A stretch of DNA of 64,000 nt from Maricaulis sp. (GTDB lineage Bacteria > Pseudomonadota > Alphaproteobacteria > Caulobacterales > Maricaulaceae), in NCBI RefSeq assembly GCF_030149425.1, contig NZ_JASBRQ010000008.1, positions 1 to 64,000 on the forward strand, written 5' to 3'. Positions within the stretch are counted from its first letter, which is position 1; the number at the start of each line of letters is the position of its first letter. The position numbers were made by a program, and so were the translations under genes. Below, one piece after another: positions 46,233 through 54,372 of this stretch. The notes beneath the pieces are model-generated. The model did no database searches and was not told the DNA's origin. It worked only from the letters and a program-made list of their open reading frames with translations.

Positions 46233-46329
46233 ACCCGCCTCCCGCACAGCGAGCATTCCGGTCAAACCCAACGCTAACGCGCTAACACACCGAAAAGCGA
46301 TACCTATTTGAACTAACCTTAACGATAAT

Positions 46330-46800
46330 TCATGCCGAGTCGAGGGCAAGGACAACCGCTTGCCATTTCGCCGCGACCGCTTTCGGTGGTCGTTTGGCGC
46401 GCCCTTCCGGCGAGATACAAACCGCCTGCACATCCGCCGTAGCGATCAGCTCATCACCGCGCAGCAGGCGCTGCTCGATCATCAGCCGCGCGCCTTTGGA
46501 GGGCCGGTAAAGCGTCTCCACGACAAGGGCGTCATCGACCCGGGCGGCGAGAACAAACTCGATATTCATGCGCCGCACAGCAAAAGCGAGCGGGTCATCT
46601 GCGACGGCCAGTTCGGCATGATGGATGTCCAGGCAGCGCAGGCTGTCGCTGCGGCCGCGCTCGAAGAAATGCAGGTAGCGCGCATGATAGACAATGCCGG
46701 AAAAATCGGTGTCCTCGTAATACACCCGGACCGGCAGGCGATGAACCTTGTCCTCGCCGAAAAACCCGCTGGTGGGATGCAGCCTGCTGTCAGCACTCAT
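46330..46800 (-). CDS. ybgC: Tol-Pal-associated acyl-CoA thioesterase YbgC
   Basis: 156 residues, hotdog fold. [17 protein letters not shown] (28-44) contains the catalytic Asp and the family signature, followed by H-F-F-E-R-G-R. YbgC hydrolyses short acyl-CoA or acyl-ACP esters and associates with phospholipid enzymes. It is the first Tol-cluster gene in this direction; a histidine kinase gene diverges from it. Its stop is 97 nt before the NTF2-like gene. Confidence 0.94.
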   Translation of the reverse strand: MSADSRLHPTSGFFGEDKVHRLPVRVYYEDTDFSGIVYHARYLHFFERGRSDSLRCLDIHHAELAVADDPLAFAVRRMNIEFVLAARVDDALVVETLYRPSKGARLMIEQRLLRGDELIATADVQAVCISPEGRAKRPPKAVAAKWQAVVLALDSA

Positions 46801-46886
46801 ATCTTAACCTTATTTCAGCACGGATTTGTTCATTTGGCGGCTTGAGACGCGCACTCAAGACTGATCGACCGACGAGAGCAAGCCGG

Positions 46887-48785
46887 ATGAGCCTGATTGC
46901 CGAGATATTCTGGCCCAGCCGCCGTAGTGGCGATGTGCTCGCTATTGCCCGGGCGCGACTGGTCAGCTTCATCTCCGTCACCATCGCGGCTCTGGGCAGC
47001 CTGTCTGCCCTGTCCTCCTTCAGCGTTGTCTTCCCCGAATATCCAGCTCAGGCCCTGGTCGGCACGCTGGGCCCGCTCGGCTTTCTGCTGGCCCCGGTCT
47101 CGCTCTACCTGACCGGGCGCAGCCTGCCCGTCGCGGGCGGACTGCTGACCCTGCTTTATGCGCTGACCATGTTCCAGGTCGTCTCGATGGGCGGCAATGC
47201 CAATCAGACCGTGTTCTATCTCGCCGGCATCCCGGTGCTCACCGGATTGCTGATGGGATATCGTTATGCCCCCATTGCCGGCGGCATCGTGGTCGCGACC
47301 TTGGCTGGCCTGACGCTGTTCCATGACGCCATTCCGCCCTCGCCTTACGGGCTCGATGGCTATGACATCGCGGTCTGGAACGGGGTGCGCGCGACCGTCC
47401 TGACCCTCGCCATGACCATCTCGGTGACCATTTTCCAGCGCGAGATGGAACGCGCGAATGGCGAGCTGGTCGCCGCGCTCGAAGACGCCAAGGAGGCCAA
47501 TCGCGCCAAGTCGGATTTCCTCGCCAATATGAGCCATGAGATCCGCACGCCGATGAACGGTATTCTCGGCATGGCCGAAGCGCTGGGCCGGGAAACCCGG
47601 GACGAGCACGTCCGCTCACGGCTGAATGTTATCTCGCAATGCGGCACGGCCCTGTTGCGGGTAATCAACGATATTCTGGACCTGTCCAAGATCGAAGCCG
47701 GCAAGCTGGAAATCGAACAGGCGCGCTTCAGCCCCAATCAGCTCGTCGATACGATCGCTGCGCTCTACAGCCATGCCGCCGACGAAAAAGGCATCGCGCT
47801 GAACACCTCCGTCGAATTCGACGATACCGTCCGCTTCATCGGCGACCCGACCCGCTTCTCCCAGATCGCCAGCAATCTGGTCTCAAATGCGGTCAAATTC
47901 ACCGCCGAGGGCGCTGTGAATCTGACGGTCCGGAGCAATACGCTGGACGGCGGCGAACAGGCCGAGCTGATTATCGAGGTCAGCGATAGCGGTATCGGGA
48001 TCGATCAGGACGTGCAGGACAAGCTGTTCCAGTCCTTCGAGCAGGCGGATGCCCGCATCGGCAAAATCCATGGCGGCACCGGGCTCGGTCTGGCGATCTG
48101 CCGCAAGCTCTGCCATCGCATGGGCGGCCACATCACCGTGCACAGCGAGCCGGGTCAGGGCTCGACCTTCACCGCCACTTTGCACGTTGCCACAGCGGCG
48201 CCGGGGCGGTCCCGGGCCCAGCGCGATGCGCGTATCGCCAAGGTCTATGAGGTTGCCGGCGATCAACGCAAAGCCCGCGTCCTGGCCGCCGACGACAATC
48301 TCACCAATCGCATGGTCGTTCAGGCGCTCCTCAAGGACATGCCGATCGAGCTCACCCTGGTGGAAGACGGCCAGGCCGCCGTTGACGCCTGGAAGTCGGA
48401 GAGCTTCGACGTGATCCTGATGGATGCGCGCATGCCGGTGATGGACGGGGAAAGCGCCACCCGTGAAATCCGCCGCCTCGAGGCCGAGACCGCGCGCCCG
48501 CACACCCCGATCTTCGCCCTGTCGGCCAATGTCATGACCGAACACCAGACCGCATATCTGGAAGCTGGTATGGATGGCTGGCTCGCCAAGCCGGTCTCCC
48601 GCGGCGAGCTTCTCAAAGTGATCAATGGGGCTGTCGGCGGCGCGGCCGGCCTGGCTCAAAAAACGCGTCGACCGGCTAGTCAAACAGCCCGCCCGGCGCG
48701 GTGTTCGGGCTTTGAGGCGGGGTCAGTCCGAGATGCTCGAAGGCCCGCGCCGTCGCCGCACGGCCGCGTGGGGTCCGCTGGATGA
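46887..48785 (+). CDS. hybrid sensor histidine kinase/response regulator
   Basis: 632 residues from the ATG at 46887. Five or six N-terminal membrane helices (20-185) form the sensor. H217 in [11 protein letters not shown] is the phosphoacceptor, and the ATPase domain has [17 protein letters not shown] and G-T-G-L-G-L-A-I. The REC domain (about 465-585) has D513 in [11 protein letters not shown] and K-P near 572. No separate output domain or cognate regulator is nearby. The last 37 codons, Arg/Pro/Ala-rich, run antisense into ruvB (110 nt overlap). It is inserted between ybgC and ruvB on the opposite strand. Confidence 0.9.
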   Translation: MSLIAEIFWPSRRSGDVLAIARARLVSFISVTIAALGSLSALSSFSVVFPEYPAQALVGTLGPLGFLLAPVSLYLTGRSLPVAGGLLTLLYALTMFQVVSMGGNANQTVFYLAGIPVLTGLLMGYRYAPIAGGIVVATLAGLTLFHDAIPPSPYGLDGYDIAVWNGVRATVLTLAMTISVTIFQREMERANGELVAALEDAKEANRAKSDFLANMSHEIRTPMNGILGMAEALGRETRDEHVRSRLNVISQCGTALLRVINDILDLSKIEAGKLEIEQARFSPNQLVDTIAALYSHAADEKGIALNTSVEFDDTVRFIGDPTRFSQIASNLVSNAVKFTAEGAVNLTVRSNTLDGGEQAELIIEVSDSGIGIDQDVQDKLFQSFEQADARIGKIHGGTGLGLAICRKLCHRMGGHITVHSEPGQGSTFTATLHVATAAPGRSRAQRDARIAKVYEVAGDQRKARVLAADDNLTNRMVVQALLKDMPIELTLVEDGQAAVDAWKSESFDVILMDARMPVMDGESATREIRRLEAETARPHTPIFALSANVMTEHQTAYLEAGMDGWLAKPVSRGELLKVINGAVGGAAGLAQKTRRPASQTARPARCSGFEAGSVRDARRPAPSPHGRVGSAG

Positions 48786-49713
48786 AACCCTGCTGGATCA
48801 GGAAGGGCTCGACCACGTCCTCGAGCGCGTCCCGCGCCTCGGCGAGGGCTGCGGCCAGCGTTTCCACACCAACCGGCCCACCGCCAAAGGTCTCGATCAA
48901 GGCTTTGAGATAGCGCCGGTCGAGGCTGTCCAAGCCGATCTTGTCGACCTCCAGCCGGGCGAGCGCGCGGTCGGCGACCGCCGCACTGATCTCGCTCGCC
49001 CCTTCCGCCTCGGCAAAGTCGCGCACACGACGCAAGAGCCGCCCGGCGACGCGCGGCGTCCCGCGGGCCCGGCGAGCGATTTCCTCGGCTCCGTCGGCGC
49101 TGGCATTGATGCCGAATTTTGCCGCATTGCGCCGCACGATCGAGCCAAGCTCGGCCGCGGTATAAAATTCCAGCCGCACCGGAACCCCGAATCGGTCTCG
49201 CAGCGGCGTCGCCAGCAAGCCGGCCCGCGTCGTTGCACCCACGAGGGTAAAGGGCGGCAGCTCGATACGCACTGTCCGCGCCGCCGGCCCCTCGCCGATC
49301 ACAAGATCGAGGCAGAAATCCTCCATCGCCGGGTAGAGGACTTCCTCGACTGCCGGGGCGAGGCGGTGGATTTCATCGATGAAGAGAACATCCCGCGGTT
49401 CCAGATTGGTCAGGATCGCCGCCAGATCACCGGCTTTGGCGATGACCGGACCGGAGGTCGCACGAAACCCAACGCCGAGCTCCCGAGCAACGATCTGGGC
49501 CAGGGTTGTCTTGCCCAGACCCGGCGGACCGGACAGGAGAACATGATCGAGCGCTTCTTCGCGCCGGCGCGCCGCCTCGACAAAAACCTGCAGATTCGCG
49601 ATTGAGGATTTCTGACCGACGAAGTCATTGAATGCGAGCGGACGCATCGCCTTGTCGCGATGGTCGCCCGGCTGGGCCTGCTGATCGACAATCCGGTCCG
49701 GCGCGTCACTCAC
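48676..49713 (-). CDS. ruvB: Holliday junction helicase motor RuvB
   Basis: 345 residues, AAA+ hexameric motor that with RuvA drives branch migration. Walker A G-P-P-G-L-G-K-T near residue 60, Walker [10 protein letters not shown], sensor G-A-T-T-R-A-G, and a C-terminal winged helix with G-G-x-V-G-V-E-T and [11 protein letters not shown]. The ATG overlaps the ruvA stop by 4 nt. Its 3' end is overlapped by the tail of the convergent kinase gene. Confidence 0.97.
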   Translation of the reverse strand: MSDAPDRIVDQQAQPGDHRDKAMRPLAFNDFVGQKSSIANLQVFVEAARRREEALDHVLLSGPPGLGKTTLAQIVARELGVGFRATSGPVIAKAGDLAAILTNLEPRDVLFIDEIHRLAPAVEEVLYPAMEDFCLDLVIGEGPAARTVRIELPPFTLVGATTRAGLLATPLRDRFGVPVRLEFYTAAELGSIVRRNAAKFGINASADGAEEIARRARGTPRVAGRLLRRVRDFAEAEGASEISAAVADRALARLEVDKIGLDSLDRRYLKALIETFGGGPVGVETLAAALAEARDALEDVVEPFLIQQGFIQRTPRGRAATARAFEHLGLTPPQSPNTAPGGLFD

Positions 49714-50348
49714 GGTGCCAGCTCCTTGAGGGCCAGCCGGATGATATCACCCAGCGCCGCCTCTTCGCCTTCGGCGCGCAGAACCTGGGCGACCGCCTGG
49801 CGGGCAGTGTTTTCCTGATAGCCGAGATTGAGCAGGGCCGAGACCGCATCCTCGCGCTCGCTCGTCACCGCTGCACTCGCGGCTGGCGCCCCGGCGCTGC
49901 TGTCGGCGGCCGCGTGCGCGGCGAGACCGATGGATAAAGACCGGCCAGCCGGTGGCGGCTTGTCTTTCAGCTCGCTGGCAATCCGGCCCGCCAGTTTCGG
50001 ACCGACCCCCTTGGCCCGGGCAAAGGTCGACTTGTCACCCAGGGCCACGGCATTGGCGATTTCGGATACCGGGACCGCGTCGAGAATGGCAAAGGCTGCC
50101 TTGGCGCCGACGCCCTGCACGCTCTGCAAGTGCACGAACCAGGCCCTGTCAGTCTCCTCGATAAAGCCGAACAGCTTGAACGCGTCTTCGCGCACATGGG
50201 TCTCGATATGTAGCTTGACCTCTGCGCCCGGCTCCAGCCGCGCCAGGGTGCGACTGCCGGCGCTGACCAGATAGCCGACACCGCTCACGTCAATGACCGC
50301 TTCTTCAGCACCAACAGCCTCGACGACGCCTTTCAGCATTCCGATCAT
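49710..50348 (-). CDS. ruvA: Holliday junction DNA-binding protein RuvA
   Basis: 212 residues from the ATG at 50348. OB-fold domain I (M-I-G-M-L-K-G-V-V), helix-hairpin-helix domain II (V-Q-G-V-G-A-K-A-A and [10 protein letters not shown]), an Ala/Ser-rich linker and the RuvB-binding domain III (L-L-N-L-G-Y). It recognises four-way junctions as a tetramer. Start and stop overlap ruvC and ruvB respectively by 4 nt. Confidence 0.96.
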   Translation of the reverse strand: MIGMLKGVVEAVGAEEAVIDVSGVGYLVSAGSRTLARLEPGAEVKLHIETHVREDAFKLFGFIEETDRAWFVHLQSVQGVGAKAAFAILDAVPVSEIANAVALGDKSTFARAKGVGPKLAGRIASELKDKPPPAGRSLSIGLAAHAAADSSAGAPAASAAVTSEREDAVSALLNLGYQENTARQAVAQVLRAEGEEAALGDIIRLALKELAP

Positions 50349-50845
50349 GCCGCACTCCCGATGGCTTGCGCCTTGCGGTGATGGGCATGGCAAACGGCGA
50401 CCGCCAGAGCATCGGCCGCATCGGCCTCGGCCTTGGTCCCGGGCAGCAGCACGGAGATCATCGCCGCGATCTGGTGCTTGTCAGCTGCACCGGTGCCGAC
50501 CACGGTCTTTTTGACCAGCCGGGCCGCATACTCGCTGACAGCGATGCCGCGCGATGCGGGCGCGAGCATGGCCGCAGCGCGGGCATGACCGAGCTTCATC
50601 GCAGAGGACGCATTATTGGCCATAAAGGCTTCCTCGATCGCCGCTTCGTGCGGCTGGTGACGTTCGACGATGACGCCGAGCTCCTCGAAAAGATGCTGCA
50701 ATCGGTCGGACAGGGCCGCCTGGGTGGGCGGTGCGACCGTACCATGCGCTACCGCCGACAGGCGATTGCCGTCGACCTCGATGATGCCCCAGCCCATGCG
50801 GCGCAATCCCGGATCGATTCCGATAACGCGAATCCTGTTGTGCAT
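50345..50845 (-). CDS. ruvC: Holliday junction resolvase RuvC
   Basis: 166 residues from the ATG at 50845. RNase H-like fold with G-I-D-P-G-L near residue 9 (first catalytic Asp), A-I-E-E-A-F (Glu), and the C-terminal acidic cluster D-A-A-D-A-L-A-V-A-V-C-H. It cuts symmetric strands of Holliday junctions. It is first in ruvCAB here; yebC, which commonly precedes it, is 9 kb further up on the same strand. Confidence 0.96.
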   Translation of the reverse strand: MHNRIRVIGIDPGLRRMGWGIIEVDGNRLSAVAHGTVAPPTQAALSDRLQHLFEELGVIVERHQPHEAAIEEAFMANNASSAMKLGHARAAAMLAPASRGIAVSEYAARLVKKTVVGTGAADKHQIAAMISVLLPGTKAEADAADALAVAVCHAHHRKAQAIGSAA

Positions 50846-51146
50846 GCTGTCGCCCTCCGCTTTGGAGTAAACACTGCGCCGCATTTGAGAACAAGTCGTG
50901 AACGTCAGCTTTTTGCTGCGGTTTCGGTGAAGGACCAGACGCTACAACCCGTCCGTGCCCTGAATTGCGAAACGTTTTCAGTTTTCTTGATTATCAATTG
51001 CAATTTTGCGGCTTTCCCATTGATAATAAGTGCTTTTATTTCCAAAGCTTTGGTTTGCTCCTCTCGCGTCATGCGCATAGAGTATTCATGGACATGTTGC
51101 CGTATTCGGGAGTGGTTCCGGGTACGGCACATCGGGGAGAAACATC
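50846..51146. other. intergenic region between ruvC and the repeat-protein genes
   Basis: 301 nt, visibly more AT-rich than its surroundings around 50960-51060. It should carry the divergent promoters of ruvCAB and of the first repeat-protein gene; no clear -35/-10 pair, CtrA box or sigma-54 site stands out. A 75-codon minus-strand frame in it lacks a ribosome site and is not accepted as a gene. GGGGAGAAACATC directly precedes the ATG at 51147. Confidence 0.5.
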
Positions 51147-51488
51147 ATGGCGAAAAAGGGCAAGCTGAGCCGCCGCTCTTTCCTGGCCCGTGTGGCCGGG
51201 GGAACCGTCGCGACCGGTGCTGTGGCTGCCGTGGCCGGCGCAGCGATCATCCAGCGCAGCTCGGATGCCGATCCCGCTGACGAGATTGGCATGGCGCGCA
51301 CCGGCATCACCGACAGCGACCCGAATGATTATGCCAATCACGGCGCCAGCCCGACGGGAATGACCGACAATGATAGCGGCCGCTGCGCCGATAATCCGGG
51401 CTATGGCCGCGGCAATACCGGCTACACCGACAGCGATGAGTCAGGCTGTACCGACACAGCAGGGCGCGGACGCGGACCAAGCAATTAG
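51147..51488 (+). CDS. Tat-signal Gly/Arg/Asp repeat protein, paralogue 1
   Basis: 113 residues. M-A-K-K-G-K-L-S-R-R-S-F-L-A-R carries a canonical twin-arginine motif, followed by a long Ala/Val/Gly hydrophobic core (18-34) without an obvious A-x-A site. Three imperfect repeats follow: T-G-I-T-D-S-D-P-N-D, T-G-M-T-D-N-D-S-G and T-G-Y-T-D-S-D-E-S-G, each with a Gly/Arg-type tail. Two Cys (R-C-A-D and G-C-T-D) lie in repeats 2 and 3 and could form a disulfide. No family is recognised. It is the first of three tandem paralogues sharing the same N-terminus. Confidence 0.8.
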   Translation: MAKKGKLSRRSFLARVAGGTVATGAVAAVAGAAIIQRSSDADPADEIGMARTGITDSDPNDYANHGASPTGMTDNDSGRCADNPGYGRGNTGYTDSDESGCTDTAGRGRGPSN

Positions 51489-51549
51489 GGCATGCACACG
51501 CCCACGGGCCGCACACCCGGGGCGATATCCAATTCATGCGAGGACAGTT

Positions 51550-51571
51550 CGAAACCGTGGGGGCGGTTTCG
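51550..51571 (+). repeat. perfect inverted repeat upstream of paralogue 2
   Basis: CGAAACCG (51550-51557), six-base loop, CGGTTTCG (51564-51571), ending 23 nt before the ATG at 51595. It could be an operator or an mRNA hairpin between paralogues 1 and 2. No T-tract follows, so it is not a typical terminator. Confidence 0.5.
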
Positions 51572-51594
51572 CGAGACAGGCACAGGAGCTTTGA

Positions 51595-52296
51595 ATGGCC
51601 AAAAAAGGTAAACTCAGCCGGCGATCCTTTATGACCCGTGTGGCCGGCGCCGCACTGGCGACCGGCGCGACCGGCGTCGTCACGGGCGGGGCCCAGGCCC
51701 AGAACTATACCGGACGCACCGATAGCGATCCCAATGATGCCGTCGGTTATGGCCGCACCGGCCAGACCGATAGCGATAGCGGCTCCAACCGCGATCGTGC
51801 AGGTTATGGCCGCGGCAGCTCCGGCATCACCGATAGCGATCCCAGCGATGCCGTCGGCAATGGCCGGGGACGCTCCGGCATCACCGATAGCGATCCCAGC
51901 GATGCTGTGGGCAATGGGCGCGGACGTTCCGGTATCACCGACAATGACCCGAGCGACGCCGTCGGCAACGGTCGCGGGCGTTCCGGTATCACCGACAGCG
52001 ATCCCAGCGACGCCGTCGGCAATGGTCGCGGACGTTCCGGCATCACCGACAGCGATCCCAGCGACGCGGTCGGCAATGGCCGCGGACGCTCCGGTATCAC
52101 CGACAGCGATCCCAGCGATGCCGTCGGCAATGGACGCGGGCGCAGCGGCTATACTGACAGCGATAGCGGCACAATGGGCGATCCGGGCGGCAATGGCCGC
52201 GGACCGCGCCGCTCCTCCAGCACGGGCATCACCGATGGCGATAGCGGGAACAATGCCGACCGTGTCGGTTATGGCCGCGGCACCGATAATCGCTGA
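51595..52296 (+). CDS. Tat-signal Gly/Arg/Asp repeat protein, paralogue 2
   Basis: 233 residues. Same N-terminus (M-A-K-K-G-K-L-S-R-R-S-F-M-T-R), hydrophobic core and a likely cleavage site after A33-Q-A35. The mature part is almost wholly repeats: two degenerate units, six units of 18 residues (S-G-I-T-D-S-D-P-S-D-A-V-G-N-G-R-G-R), then two variant units with G-N-G-R-G and G-Y-G-R-G. T-D-S-D-x-x-D gives closely spaced acidic side chains that could bind Ca, and G-R-G-R gives basic patches. No hydrophobic core is visible, so the protein is probably disordered or metal-organised. AGGAG precedes the start. Confidence 0.82.
   Translation: MAKKGKLSRRSFMTRVAGAALATGATGVVTGGAQAQNYTGRTDSDPNDAVGYGRTGQTDSDSGSNRDRAGYGRGSSGITDSDPSDAVGNGRGRSGITDSDPSDAVGNGRGRSGITDNDPSDAVGNGRGRSGITDSDPSDAVGNGRGRSGITDSDPSDAVGNGRGRSGITDSDPSDAVGNGRGRSGYTDSDSGTMGDPGGNGRGPRRSSSTGITDGDSGNNADRVGYGRGTDNR
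51817..52140 (+). repeat. six tandem 54-bp coding repeats
   Basis: Six in-frame units of exactly 54 bp (18 codons) with no length change. Differences are mostly synonymous third positions (GGC/GGT, GAT/GAC, CGC/CGG). The only coding change in the shared core is TDND for TDSD in unit 3. This pattern fits recent expansion with purifying selection on the protein. The same RNY bias creates long antisense open frames, which are artefacts. Confidence 0.93.
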
Positions 52297-52335
52297 CCTT
52301 CTCGGCAGCGTTGAAAAGTGAATGTGCAAGGGGCC

Positions 52336-52358
52336 GGGCCAGACGTAATGTCAGGCCC
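52336..52358 (+). repeat. hairpin between paralogues 2 and 3
   Basis: GGGCCAGAC pairs with GTCAGGCCC with one mismatch around GTAAT, in the 112-nt gap between the second and third repeat genes. There is no T-tract. Together with the hairpin at 51550 it may influence relative expression of the paralogues; this is inference. Confidence 0.4.
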
Positions 52359-52408
52359 GCCTCGCTGCTATTGTTACCGCGAGAGCGGAAGTTGAGAGGA
52401 TATCTGTC

Positions 52409-53014
52409 ATGGCCAAAAAGGGATTGCTGAGCCGTCGCTCATTCCTGACCCGTGTCGGGGGGACATCACTGGCCCTGGGTGCGGGGGGTGCTGTCACCGG
52501 CTGCGCAACGACCGGCTATACAGATTCTGACCCCTATGACCCGGCCGGTGCTGGCCGCGGAAGCTCGGGGGTGACCGACAGCGATAGTGGCGCCTATGCG
52601 GACCCGGTTGGACGTGGTCGCGGCGGGCGCGGCGGCGTCACGGACAGCGATAGCGGTGCCTATGCGGACCCGGTTGGGCGCGGTCGCGGCGGCTCCGGCG
52701 TGACCGACAGTGACCGCGGCGCCTAGGCCGATCCCGCAGGACGCGGTCGTGGTGGCTCGGGTGTAACCGACAGCGATAGCGGCGCCTATGCCGACCCGGC
52801 AGGACGTGGTCGTGGCGGCTCGGGCATTACCGACAGCGACAGCGGCAGCTATGCCGACCCGGCCGGTCGTGGCCGCGGCGGCTCCGGCGTGACGGACAGC
52901 GATAGCGGCGCTTATGCCGATCCGGCCGGACGTGGTCGCGGTAGCTCCGGTGTCACCGACAGCGATACCGGTGCCTATGCCGACCCGGTCGGGCGCGGAC
53001 GCGGCCGCTATTAA
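52409..53014 (+). pseudogene. Tat-signal repeat lipoprotein, paralogue 3, with internal amber codon
   Basis: M-A-K-K-G-L-L-S-R-R-S-F-L-T-R twin-arginine start and a lipobox V-T-G-C with Cys32, unlike the other two. Seven repeats of about 21 residues follow (G-S-G-V-T-D-S-D-S-G-A-Y-A-D-P-A-G-R-G-R-G). Codon 106 (52724-52726) is TAG where every other unit has TAT, giving a 105-residue product. The frame then stays open for another 95 codons to TAA at 53012. The damaged unit also has S-D-R-G for S-D-S-G. Either a fresh pseudogene, a functional short form, or a sequencing error. GAGAGGATA lies upstream of the ATG. Confidence 0.75.
52562..53005 (+). repeat. seven tandem 63-bp coding repeats in paralogue 3
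   Basis: Seven units of 21 codons; unit 2 has one extra codon (66 bp). Unit 3 holds the TAG. The codons are more diverged between units than in paralogue 2, so this array is older or less recently homogenised. The T-D-S-D core and the G-R-G-R-G tail are kept in all units. Confidence 0.88.
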
Positions 53015-53092
53015 GCACTGCGGCGATTTGCCGTTTGCGCTGCCGGACGGGTCAGCTAGCGTCGACATCAAAAGACATTGAGGAGGCTTCCG

Positions 53093-54301
53093 ATGGCTCA
53101 GAATGCCTGGATGAAGGACGTATTCGCCTACATGCTCGACCCGGTCAGCTCCGGCGACTTCTTTGACAGCCATCACGAGAAGAAGGCCCTGATCGTCAAG
53201 CGGGATGAACCGGGCCGATATCTCGACCTGTTATCCATCAAGCGGATCGACGAAATCGTCTCCAGCGGCCTCCTGGACAATGGACCGCTCGACATGACGC
53301 GCGCCGACCCGCCTGTCGGGCCCGGCGACTATACTTTCGATAATGGCAATATCGATCGCGGCGCGGTGGCCCGTCAGTATCAGCGCGGTGCCACATTGAT
53401 CCTGCCGCAGCTGCATTTCTCCGACCCGGTCCTGGCCAATTTCTGCCGCGCACTGGAAGCGCAATTGTCCTGCCATGTGCAGACCAATATCTATCTCACC
53501 CCGCCCGACGCGCAGGGCTTCCGCACCCATTACGATGATCACGACGTCTTCGTCATGCAGATCGAGGGCTCCAAGGCCTGGCGGCTCTATGACACACCGG
53601 TCGAAAACCCCTATCGCGGCGAAGGCTACCAGTCCGGAGCGCATGAAATCGGTGATCCGGTTGAAGAATTTATCCTCGAACCGGGTGAAATCGCCTATGT
53701 CCCGCGCGGCCTGATGCATGATGCCCGCACGCATGGCGACGGGGCCTCGCTGCACATCACCGTCGGGCTGATCGTCAAGACCTGGGCCGATCTGATGCTG
53801 GAGGCGGTATCGGAGGTGGCCCTGTCATCACCGGAATTCCGCCGCGCCCTGCCCGCCGGCTACGCCCGGCCGGATTTCGACCGCGCTGAAGCCCGGGCCC
53901 ATTTCGCCAAGCTGGTGGAGGGGTTTGTCCAGAACGCCAAGCTGGACAATGCGCTCGATGTCTTCGTCGACCAGTTCATCCGCTCGCGCGCACCGGATAC
54001 GCCGGGAACCATCGTCAATTTCGACACCCCGCTCAATGCCGAGCGGCAATACCGCCTCAAACCCCTCGTCCCCTGGCGCTTTGCCGGTGATGGCAAGGAA
54101 GTGGTGATCATTACCGCAGGCGGCGAGGTCCGCTTCCCGGCCGAGGCCGAACCTGGTCTGCACGTCCTGCTCGATGGCGGCGTAGTCAGCCAGGCGACTT
54201 TCGAAGCCCTGGATGAGGATGCGCGTCGCGACACGATCCAGAAACTCTTCGCCTTCGGCCTCGTCGATCCGCTCGAAGACAAGCTGCAGCCGGCCAAGTA
54301 A
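53093..54301 (+). CDS. JmjC-type cupin_4 oxygenase, ribosomal-oxygenase-like
   Basis: 402 residues from the ATG at 53093, preceded by a strong GAGGAGG. Fe(II)/2-oxoglutarate oxygenase fold: metal ligands H146-x-D148 (T-H-Y-D-D-H-D-V) and H209 (R-G-L-M-H-D-A-R). I-E-G-S-K-A-W-R-L-Y follows the first ligands, as in YcfD/MINA/NO66, and the C-terminal region has the helical dimerisation and winged-helix layout of that family. E. coli YcfD hydroxylates an Arg of ribosomal protein L16. It starts 78 nt after the third repeat gene on the same strand, so those Gly/Arg repeats are alternative substrates to consider (inference). Confidence 0.85.
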   Translation: MAQNAWMKDVFAYMLDPVSSGDFFDSHHEKKALIVKRDEPGRYLDLLSIKRIDEIVSSGLLDNGPLDMTRADPPVGPGDYTFDNGNIDRGAVARQYQRGATLILPQLHFSDPVLANFCRALEAQLSCHVQTNIYLTPPDAQGFRTHYDDHDVFVMQIEGSKAWRLYDTPVENPYRGEGYQSGAHEIGDPVEEFILEPGEIAYVPRGLMHDARTHGDGASLHITVGLIVKTWADLMLEAVSEVALSSPEFRRALPAGYARPDFDRAEARAHFAKLVEGFVQNAKLDNALDVFVDQFIRSRAPDTPGTIVNFDTPLNAERQYRLKPLVPWRFAGDGKEVVIITAGGEVRFPAEAEPGLHVLLDGGVVSQATFEALDEDARRDTIQKLFAFGLVDPLEDKLQPAK

Positions 54302-54317
54302 GCCCGCTCGCAGGCAC

Positions 54318-54356
54318 AAAAAAGGCGCGCCGGAGACGATCCGGCGCGCCGCTTTT
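54318..54356. terminator. rho-independent terminator, bidirectional
   Basis: GGCGCGCCGG (54324-54333) pairs with CCGGCGCGCC (54341-54350), loop AGACGAT. Six A lie to the left and CTTTTG to the right. It separates the convergent oxygenase (stop 54301) and transketolase (stop 54373) genes. Confidence 0.9.
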
Positions 54357-54372
54357 GTCTGGATCGGACGGC

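Noticed and set aside
50905-51132. 75-codon minus-strand frame upstream of ruvC
   Set aside because: No ribosome site before any of its Met codons, odd composition, and it fills the region needed for divergent promoters.
51817-53005. CRISPR-like array
   Set aside because: The repeats are contiguous, in frame and protein-coding, with no spacers and no cas genes nearby.
51307-53176. Long antisense frames (340, 236 and 108 codons) through the repeat genes
   Set aside because: They arise because the repeats avoid stops on both strands. Only the plus strand has ribosome sites, twin-arginine signals and a shared N-terminus.
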